Part shown: positions 49,451 through 64,000 of the stretch, one piece after another
Position numbering within the stretch: position 1 is the stretch's first letter
How the letters are laid out: the number at the start of each line of letters is the position of its first letter
Assembly (NCBI GenBank): GCA_029379385.1
Contig: CM055612.1
Span: forward strand, 5,642,001 to 5,706,000
DNA length: 64,000 nucleotides
Origin: Quillaja saponaria
Taxonomy: Eukaryota > Streptophyta > Magnoliopsida > Fabales > Quillajaceae
Direction of reading: 5' to 3'
Translations under genes and position numbers: made by a program
Notes under the pieces: generated by a model
Database searches by the model: none
Seen by the model: only the letters and a program-made list of their open reading frames with translations
Told to the model about the DNA's origin: nothing

Positions 49451-50012
49451 CATACTATGCAAATGTTAGCTTATATACTTAGAGCACTTCAATAGATTGA
49501 GCAATGCAGTATCCCATATAACTAGTTTAACTTATACTGCAAGATTTTTGTAATTCCAGCAAACCATGATTCAGTGGATCAAAGGCAACTAAGTTTTCAT
49601 TTTCTCTAACAACGAATCCAAGGTAAACAATATTTTATCATATAGGAGAATAGAACCAAAGATCCATAGCTACGAAGATAAAAACCATAATCCCTCCTGG
49701 CACTCCAGTAACCTCCCCATAGATACAAGATGGCTATCATAATCCCCTCCCCACCCGAATAACTCGTCTTTGTTGCCATCACCAGCTCCTCCCTCCTCAG
49801 AACCGGCTTCATCTATTTCCACCTTCTGAATGTCAGCAGGCCATCTGAGCACAAGGTGGGTCTTCCCAGGCAGTATCTTCTGTGATTACTCATCTCTCCA
49901 AATGTCATGCTCAGACTCCAGAGTCCAGACTCATTCTCCTACAAAAGAGCCCCAACCAAACAGGACAGCATAAAGATATAATGATTCACAATAAGAACAA
50001 AATGAGTTAAAA
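49451..50012. other. Convergent 3' flanks of the HSL3-like and poly(A) polymerase genes
   Basis: The two stop codons face each other 562 bp apart. On the minus strand a strong acceptor (TTTTGTAG near 49940) followed by a GC-rich, open stretch (about 49670-49939) suggests a 3' UTR exon or alternative last exon of the poly(A) polymerase gene. No independent gene was recognised. Confidence 0.5.
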
Positions 50013-57026
<7,014 letters not shown>

Positions 57027-57050
57027 TTTCAGTACTAACGTAAAGGAAGC

Positions 57051-57477
57051 CTAAAGACAGACAAATTTAGTAGCTAAGCTAACTTTTTGCTCACTTCTTA
57101 GTATACACAATTGAGAGAGTATGCATCTAAGCAAATAATGAAGCAAAATGTTGAAAGGACAAAATGAAAGAACACGTCAAGGCTAAAACTAAAAGGCCAA
57201 TGATAGAAACTAAGCTGGAGAAGTAGAATATGGGAACCTGAATCCTTCACAAATGGGATTTTACTGTGATTGAAAGCTGGTCAAACACGGATTGTAAAAA
57301 AGCAAAAGAAGAAACAGGGAAGGAGATCACAATTGGATTCTTAGCAAACTCAGAGCAATTGGTCAGAGGGAGAGTGAAAAACACAGACAGAGACAGAAGC
57401 AGAACATAGAGAGAGAGAGAGAGAGAGCAAATCGGAGAGATCCAGAACAGGGGAAGACAAAGGGGAAGTTTTCAGAC
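57051..57477 (-). other. Probable 5' UTR intron of the poly(A) polymerase gene
   Basis: A good acceptor (GTCTTTAG|GCTTCC at 57051) and donor (CCCCAG|GTCTGA at 57478) lie upstream of the ATG. The exon above is CT-rich (CTCTCTGTCTCTCTATGTC), typical of a plant leader. The intron carries a (GA)n run at 57408-57427. Confidence 0.5.
57408..57427. repeat. (GA)n microsatellite
   Basis: About ten GA units inside the likely leader intron of the poly(A) polymerase gene. Confidence 0.85.
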
Positions 57478-57929
57478 CTGGGGGGTTTCGGTGGGCTAAT
57501 AGAGCGAGAGAGACATAGAGAGACAGAGAGCTTTAGGGAAAAATATCGGATGCGGACTAAATTTTGTATGTGCAACGATGTTGTGAGTCATCCTATGTAG
57601 TATCACTGTACTTTCCTAAAATTCTTTTCTTTCTTTCTTAATATTGAAGTCAATTATTGAGTGTAGGGAGGTAAGGAGCCAAGCTAATACTCAAACTATT
57701 CTGTTAAGGTTTGAATTTCTCACCATATTCATTAAATGAGTTAATTTAATTTATTTTTTTTGAGTTTGTTTAATAAAATTGGTCATGCTCGTTCTTTTCA
57801 AAACTTTATCATTAATTCGTTAACTCAACTTGTTTAATATTATTTATATGTAAATTTATAAATAAAAATATATATAAGATGTAATTCGATGTGGTGATAA
57901 TTATTCTGTTATTGATCTTTTGAATTTTA

Positions 57930-59410
57930 CTCCACTTGACTATAATACTTTTTAGAACTTTTGGATAAATTTTTATTAATTTCAATGAGTCGAGCTTAAA
58001 TTTGAATTTAAATACATAAGAGTTTATTAATCATAACTTAATTAAGGTTAATAAATTTAAAAATAACTTCTTCTTTTTAAGTTTTAAATTATGAGATGGA
58101 TCATAACTTTCTTTTTGTGTTAGTTTCTAATTTAGTTTTTAATAACAATAGAAAAAATTCATTCATATAATATATCAAAATTTGAGTATATTTTATTTTC
58201 TGAATTATGTATTATCTACCAAAAACATAGGCAAGGACCGATTTATAAATAAATAAGTTATGAGTGTACTAAAATACAAATTGATGTAATTTGACAGTTT
58301 ATGTTGGAATATGTAAATTGAATAAAAAGTAACGATTTAATCGATTGAGTTATTGGTGATTTTATGATGAAATGTGTAAACTATTGACGTTTTAAGATGA
58401 ATTATATGCACTAACAAATAAGTCGAAAAATATACTAATAATATATGATAAATTATGTACCAACAAATAAATTGACTGAAACAATAGCTACAAACAGTGA
58501 AATATATATATATACACTAAAGCAACTATTTACTATAAAAAAAATGTACAGTCTCTCAACTCCCCTTGAACACAATAGTTTTTAGAAATTTTGGAAAAAT
58601 TTTCTTAAGCTTTTAATGAACCAAGGTTGAATTTGAGTTTTGCCTCGTGAACTCTTAATAAGCTTATTAATCATAACTTAGTTTAGGCTCATGAGTTCAT
58701 AAATAGCATATTTTTAAAACTTTAAATTATGAGATAGATCATAACTTTTTGTGTTAGTTTCTAATTTAGTTTAGTAATAACAATTACTAAAAAAATCATT
58801 AATATAATAAATTAAATATGAAAATATTTTATTTTCTTAATTATTATCTACATAAAGATAACACAGAATTTCCGATTAATAAATAAATATGTTGTGAGTG
58901 TACTAATATATAAAGGATTTTTCTAAAGGTTAAGGATACTTGTTAAGGTTATATAAATAAAAAGTTTGTAACATTTATTACGATAGTTAATCATGATTTC
59001 AATAATATTTAATATATAAATTTTCAATTTAAAAAAAAATTAAGTTCCAAATATCATATTTATTGAAGCATCGGTTAAAACCCATATAAATTGGTGTAGT
59101 TTGAACATTTTATATTGAAATATGTATTAACACATAAATCGGATAACTGATTGACGATTTAAGGCTAAATGGTTATTAACACATAGAACGACTAAATTTT
59201 TGACTATTTATGATGAGATGTCTACTAAAATAAATCGATAAAAGTACAAACGTTTTAAGATAAAATATATACTAATAGAGGAATCGTCAAATATATGAAT
59301 GATTTACGATAAGTTATGTACCAACAAATAAGTCGTTAGAGAGACAATACCCATATAAGGTTCAATATAAATATATACGAAAGCTAATATCAACACTACT
59401 ATGAAAGGGA
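57930..59410. repeat. Diverged direct duplication
   Basis: Arm 1 (about 57930-58550) and arm 2 (about 58560-59410) share the same order of blocks: TTATTAATCATAACTTA, TTAAATTATGAGAT, ATCATAACTTT, TTTGTGTTAGTTTCTAATTT, GTGAGTGTACTAA-like and TTATGTACCAACAAATAA. Arm 2 is longer because MITE copy C is inserted in it. Confidence 0.7.
58914..59083. mobile_element. Candidate MITE, copy C
   Basis: Left end GGATTTTTCTAAAGG with ATACTTGTTAAGG, the TATAAATAAAAAG and CATGATTTCAATAATATT core, and a right end near CGGTTAAAACCC. The left end pairs well with the right end of copy A in reverse (TAAGGAAACTTGTTAAG), which supports one family with inverted ends. Confidence 0.55.
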
Positions 59411-60903
59411 CAGACCTTTATAATCTCATACTATATAATATTATTTAAATTAAAACAAACAAAAAATTTGATCAACTTAAACTAATTAAAATAAAAAAAA
59501 AACATCCACCATCGTATAACTACTCACATTATTTCCTAATATAAGTTACTAACTCTTTCATTTCATGTTCTTAATTATAACTTTTTTTTTATAAGAACAT
59601 GTACTCTCTTTATAACTACTCAGGGCTAGGGATGGGGCTATCAATTATAAAAGAAGGTTTGGATATTCTCCCTTCTTCATTTTAATTATATCTATGTAAA
59701 GAATGAAGTCTGAAGAGACTACAGTTTATCAATTTTGTTAATCATTGAAATCTTTTTCTTTTGTGTAATTTTATCTTAGGCTGAGTTTAAAATAAATCTA
59801 TGTGAGAGTTCAATTCAATTTAAATTATTTCTCAATATTTGAAATAAATCATTTAAGTGATAGGATTCAAATAAATTAAATTGAATTATAGTATTTGGAA
59901 TATTATGATAACTAATATAATTCATTTTATTTTAATACTTTTACAAAACTACCCTTACATTAATAAAAGATTTTTTTTTCTACAAAAGCAACTTAAATCA
60001 TTGATACAAGTCTAATACATTATATTGAAGGAGGAGAAATGAGGGGAAGAGGAGGGGAAAGAAAGAAGGGAATAGATGAGATGAGAAATGGGGTAAGAAG
60101 AAGAAGAAGAATTAAGGGTTGTGGTTTTTGAAATGTGGATACGAGAAGAGGTAAAAATAAAGAGTATATATGTATTTTTAATCTAATTGAATTGAATTCT
60201 TAACAAATCATACCAATTTGATGGGAATTCAAAATGAAAAAAAAAATTGTTATTAAATCATGATTTAGAATGAATTGAATTCTCATGAAAGATATATACC
60301 AAACACAATATTTTAATCAAAGTTTATTTAAAATGAATTGAATTTCACAATTTTTGAGATTCCAAAAACACTCTTAAGAGATATCTGATAGAAATGGCAC
60401 TAAAGATTTTGTTATTAAGTATCTTTTTCAAGCAACATTTTAATGAGTGAACCACTAATTATTTATTTATTAAAAAAAAAAACTGTTAGCTTTATCTTGC
60501 TTTGAATGGCATTTACCCCCGCTAATTGATGAGAGATCCCAAATTGGAGAACACCCCCTCCCTTCCAAATTACAATTTCTGGGTTGAAAGAATTGGATTG
60601 TATAGAGATTATAGGTCCTAAAACAGTAAATTTAATTCATTATTGCACAGTATCTTGCCACTGAGGACTAATGGAAACATAGAAGGCAATAGACAACTTA
60701 ATGTGAAACTACTGTTATTTGGTACATCTATATATATACCCAATAGGCAACCCATGGTGATACTGTCAATAACAGCTTCTGTGCTCTCTTGTTGGCTGAC
60801 TCACAGTTTGTCAAGACTCGGGAAGAGAATTAAATATACAACATCAGCAGGTTAATTTGATCCCTAGTTAATAAATGTATATACAAATCTAGTGGGAGGT
60901 AGT

Positions 60904-61470
60904 TCATGAATCATACAACCTCCCTTTGGCCATCAAAGAGCACTTTCCAGCTTTTTTTGATATGATAGCCTTAGGGCTTTGTGGTGATTTATTGGCTCTG
61001 CCTCTCTTTCTATAAGGAATCTCTCTCTTTGCTAAGTCTTCTATGCACCTTACATCTGATAGAGTTGTAAAAGTTCTTGACTTTCCCTGATAGTACATAG
61101 AAAGCCCTTTCCTGCAAGTAAACAATAAAATCACCCTGAATTTATACCAGAAACTAATACAACAAGGTTTAGATGTACAACTTAATGAAAGAAGAGACTT
61201 AAGAATTTTTGAAGTCACTTGCTTGATTGGAAGTTGAGCCAATAGCTGAGAAAATTTGAACATAGGTTCATTTGGGAACGATGATGATGTATCATCTAGC
61301 AGCTCCTCTGATGAAGACACCGATCCAATTGAGCTGCTTGAACAATCAGAACAAGATATTATGGATTCAGGTTGGAGGCTTTCCACATTCTGATTATCAT
61401 GTTTTACTACCTCTGCAGGAGCTGCATAAGCACTTGCATTTCCACGTGTGTTCTTTGTGTCTTTGAGCAT
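60904..61470 (-). CDS. OXIDATIVE STRESS 3-like protein with a GC-AG intron
   Basis: This small nuclear-type protein of the OXS3 family is tied to stress tolerance and chromatin in Arabidopsis. Two minus-strand exons, 61470-61223 and 61111-60904, encode 151 residues. The intron starts with GC (CAATCAA|GCAAGTGAC), a perfect GC-AG donor, and ends TTCCTGCAG. Only this donor restores the family core LPIKKGLSMYYQGKSRTFTT (compare the known LP-(I/L)-(K/R)-RGLSK-GKS-SF-SL pattern), followed by DVRCIEDLAKREIPYRKR and SPQSPKAIISKKAGK. The N-terminal half has a serine-rich patch (CSDCSSSSIGSVSSSEELLD) typical of the family. The first ATG in frame was chosen; the longer TTG frame is not credible. A TATA box is 77 bp upstream. 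It looks intact. Confidence 0.9.
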   Translation of the reverse strand: MLKDTKNTRGNASAYAAPAEVVKHDNQNVESLQPESIISCSDCSSSSIGSVSSSEELLDDTSSSFPNEPMFKFSQLLAQLPIKQVTSKILKSLLSLSCTSKPCCISFWYKFRVILLFTCRKGLSMYYQGKSRTFTTLSDVRCIEDLAKREIPYRKRGRANKSPQSPKAIISKKAGKCSLMAKGRLYDS

Positions 61471-61546
61471 TATGGAGAAAAGCAAGAAGGCAGCTAGTGC
61501 ATCTTATAATTTTTGGCTGATAAGATGAAGAGATGGTTTGGTAGGG

Positions 61547-61555
61547 ATATATATA
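61547..61555 (-). promoter_or_regulatory. TATA box of the OXS3-like gene
   Basis: Minus-strand TATATATAT lies about 77 bp upstream of the ATG. Confidence 0.5.
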
Positions 61556-62915
61556 ATTGATGATAGAACGTTAAAATAAGGCTTGTTCTTTGAAAAACAA
61601 TTATAGTTGGAATTTGATAAGTACTTTACTTGTTTTAATATTGTTCTTAGTTTCCTTTTTGTAGCCCTCTAAGAACATCATTGTGTTTATACTAATCCAT
61701 TGTGGTTTCCAAGGGTAATGTCGGGAGCGGGTAAGAGTCAGTATCTATAAATGCATGCTTCATTTTTTTTTGTCTTCATTTTGGAGTATCAGTAGCAGCA
61801 TAGGATATTTCAAAATGGGATCTTCCAAGTTTATGATTAAATAAGTTAATTGCTGTTTGTTGGGATACAAGGTGTTACCAAAAGAATTTAAGCATAGCAT
61901 AAGAAAAATTAGAAGTCATTTTGTCAGGGCATCAATTAACTTGTGATCTATTGTCTACTCTACCTTAGCATAAAAGCATTGTACAGAGCCAACCGGTTAC
62001 TAATTCAACGGGTAAAATCACCAAATTTAAACTCATAAAAAATTTAATCCATCAGAAATCGATCCCAGTGGTGACTGCTGCAAGTTTTATCCCCACAACC
62101 GCTTCCATGTTATTGCAGCCTCAAGGTTTTACCAATTCTATAAAAATGCTATGTGCTTCAAATTTTTCTTTTTCCTGGTTGGGCATAGACACCAGCCTGC
62201 AAAAGGATTGCTAAGACATTCCTTGTCACTTCTTAATTGCACTGCTGGCTACTTGTTTTTGATTAAAAGTGATAATATATAGAGACTACTAAAGGGACAT
62301 GAAGTGTATATACATATATATATATATATATGTATATATTAAGGTTTACTTTGGAGTCTGAGAGGAAAGGAGGGGATGAAGTTTGGATGTCTGTCATGTC
62401 ATAAAATTGGTTTGGTGTGGCACCGATCTACTTACAATTAGGTCAGATTAAGCAATCGCTTTCACATACAGGAGATTTTCATATGCTTCAATACGAATAA
62501 AGAAAAGAGAATGGCAAAAGGTAAGGGTGGCAAGTGCCATTGAGCTGGACAACACTTGAATGCAAAATCTCACTTAACATGAAACTTGTACACAAGGTAA
62601 ATTAGCTTGACCTTTTTTTCTGGTGCTGGAAGAAATGTGAAATTTTATTAAAGAAATGCCTAGGATTCATAGGAAGTCCTCGCACAGTGGCTAAGAGTTA
62701 AAGATCATGGTGATTTAACAGCAGATGATGCTGAACATGAGTCTAATTCTGCTATTTAAGAATAAAACCTTCATATATATCCAACCCAGACACACACATA
62801 CACACATAATAATCTGCAGTAAGCTACTCAAATATACCCATCAAAACAAGCAGGAGCATCATGTACCAAGAAAAACATGGAACTGTAGAACTTGGATATA
62901 TGAGTCAAAACTGTG
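61556..62915. other. Intergenic region upstream of the OXS3-like gene
   Basis: Holds the OXS3-like promoter and the 3' flank of the ENOD93-like gene. A (TA)n run lies at 62308-62330. No other gene was recognised. Confidence 0.5.
62308..62330. repeat. (TA)n microsatellite
   Basis: About ten TA units in intergenic DNA, flanked by TATACA and TGTATA, so the run is also palindromic. Confidence 0.85.
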
Positions 62916-63350
62916 TCAAGTTTGATGAATCAAGGAGTCTTCAAGCTTGGAACTTCTTCTTGCACAATCCAAGATAGTTTTGTCAGCAACTATAAAGTAT
63001 GAAGCAATTGATGCTGTTCATAAAAAAAAATAAAAATTCCATGTCAATATAAATATGAACGGGCCTTTTTCTTTGGAGAGAGGCAAACAAAAGGAACTAG
63101 ATTCAGCATGTTCATATATGGTAACCATAACACAACATGAGTCCTTTCTTCTTTTCAAGGTTATGAGAAGAACTAATGTTAGCAATAATTTATGTGCAAT
63201 ATAAGCTTATTTCAAGATCTCGAGCTTTTTGCTGTCAAGCTCATTGTGGATAATAATAATGACTAATGACTGAGATATTGATACCAGCAGATATAATGAG
63301 TGCCTGAGCAGTATAATTGAGGTTTGCCTTTGCCCATGGAATCTTGCAAA
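62916..63350 (-). CDS. Early nodulin 93-like protein, last two exons (partial)
   Basis: These are the 3' exons of an ENOD93-family gene, small mitochondrial or membrane-associated proteins of uncertain role linked to nodulation and nitrogen response. Exon 63350-63285 (acceptor TTGGTTGCAG) encodes CKIPWAKANLNYTAQALIIS, the family signature around the PWA(K/R)AN motif. Exon 63013-62916 (acceptor ATGAACAG) continues ASIASYFIVADKTILDCARR and ends SSKLEDSLIHQT stop. Both are joined in phase 1. The upstream exon carrying the KAA-rich core was not found in the remaining 650 bp, so it must lie beyond 64000, or the gene is truncated. Neither splice site nor frame is damaged in what is visible. Confidence 0.85.
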
Positions 63351-64000
63351 CTGCAACCAACTGAGATTAAGAAGAAAACAACATCAAGATTACTATGGAA
63401 GAAAGAGTTAGTGAACAACGTAAATAAAGAAACTTTTTCAGAGCAAGACTAGTATGTAAATGTTTACCTACCTCTCATTTATAAGAAATACAAGTTTCCA
63501 CTACTATTATCACATGTTTTGATCAATTACTGGGCAAAATAGGTTAATTAAGATACTGATCTAAGTTACTATCAGCTACTTTTCCCAATGTATTAACTGG
63601 TTTCAACGTGACATAACCCACTATCAACAACAAACAGACACAGGTGTTCCCACAGTCACCAGATTACTGAATCATACCCCTTCAGAAGATTTTGGAGCTT
63701 TGTCAGTACCAAAATTCAAGGCAATTTTATGGAAGTTCAAATCTCCTGACATCATTTTTCCATAAGACAACCTCTTTTTAATGCCTCCAATGGATATTAA
63801 AAACTCCATATCTTCATTATTGTTATTATTATGTTAATTGCGGACTAAGACATTTGATATGAGAAGTATGCCATCAGGTTGTCAAACATAGCCAGAGGGG
63901 AAATGGTAGAGAAAAGCATAGGACTGTATACCCTCAGACCCCAAATTGTTCAGTCCTCACTAACACCTACTGCTTTATGGAACAAAGAATTGACAAAGAG
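63351..64000 (-). other. Presumed intron of the ENOD93-like gene
   Basis: No upstream exon was recognised before the window edge. A 45-codon open frame at 63673-63809 on the minus strand has no family similarity. Confidence 0.45.

Larger units (their letters stand above)
57576..60903. other. AT-rich intergenic region with diverged duplication and MITE
   Basis: No gene was recognised. It holds a diverged direct duplication of about 600-800 bp (57930-59410), with MITE copy C inside the second arm, and AT-rich DNA with repeated GAATTGAATT-like motifs (59790-60380) that may be another decayed DNA element. Confidence 0.5.

Noticed and set aside
57363..57575. 70-codon minus-strand frame rich in serine and leucine upstream of the poly(A) polymerase
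   Set aside because: It results from the CT-rich leader and (GA)n run and crosses the likely 5' UTR splice site.
59790..60385. Possible hAT-type MITE with GAATTGAATT-like motifs
   Set aside because: Repeated short motifs are present, but no clear inverted ends or target duplications could be placed, so it was not listed as an element.
63673..63809. 45-codon open frame on the minus strand, considered as the missing first exon of the ENOD93-like gene
   Set aside because: It lacks the alanine-rich core that precedes PWAKAN in this family, and its end does not supply a convincing donor in the required phase.

Overview
The window is nuclear DNA from a flowering plant, most likely a core eudicot. 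The evidence is AT-rich intergenic DNA, genes split by short GT-AG introns, plant-only families (class III HD-ZIP, LRR-XI receptor kinases, DUF1677, SAWADEE, OXS3-like, ENOD93, AAP), and degraded RTE-type LINE and MITE remnants. The species cannot be named from the sequence. All exon structures were built by hand from splice sites, reading phase and family knowledge; no search or alignment program was run.

Layout, left to right. 1-1643 (+): last four exons of a class III HD-ZIP factor of the ATHB-8/ATHB-15 clade. 4398-7983 (-): SKM1-like LRR receptor pseudokinase. 13027-13614 (-): DUF1677 protein. 18233-21708 (+): monoacylglycerol lipase-like alpha/beta hydrolase. 22483-22974 (-): lachrymatory-factor-synthase-like Bet v1-fold protein. 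23856-27290 (-): SHH1/DTF1, the chromatin reader of RNA-directed DNA methylation. 28192-33653 (-): plant cereblon. 34811-36556 (+): broken amino acid permease pseudogene. 38473-41829 (+): intact amino acid permease. 43232-43527 (-): candidate gene for a small secreted protein. 46286-49450 (+): HSL3/NUT-like LRR receptor kinase with an HQD catalytic loop. 50013-57026 (-): nuclear poly(A) polymerase. 60904-61470 (-): OXS3-like protein with a GC-AG intron. 62916-63350 (-): 3' exons of an early nodulin 93-like gene running off the right edge.

The genes do not form an operon-like pathway. Several themes recur: two LRR-XI peptide receptors, one a pseudokinase and one kinase-competent except for the non-RD change; a tandem amino acid permease pair of which one copy has died; and nuclear RNA and chromatin functions (poly(A) polymerase, SHH1). 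From memory, many of these genes have relatives close together in Arabidopsis on chromosome 2 (cereblon, LFS-like, DUF1677, SKM1, PAPS2), chromosome 4 (ATHB-8, PAPS4) and chromosome 5 (HSL3, ENOD93-like). The window may therefore be a less fractionated version of an ancestral block.

Intergenic DNA holds three remnants of RTE-type LINE 3' ends, three copies of a roughly 170-180 bp inverted-repeat element (candidate MITE), several local duplications including a 186-bp tandem pair, microsatellites, and a 26-G homopolymer inside a poly(A) polymerase intron. No strong case for a wholly new system was found. The most novel-looking items are the small secreted protein gene at 43.2-43.5 kb, the unidentified coding-like relic at 12.1 kb and the HQD receptor kinase.
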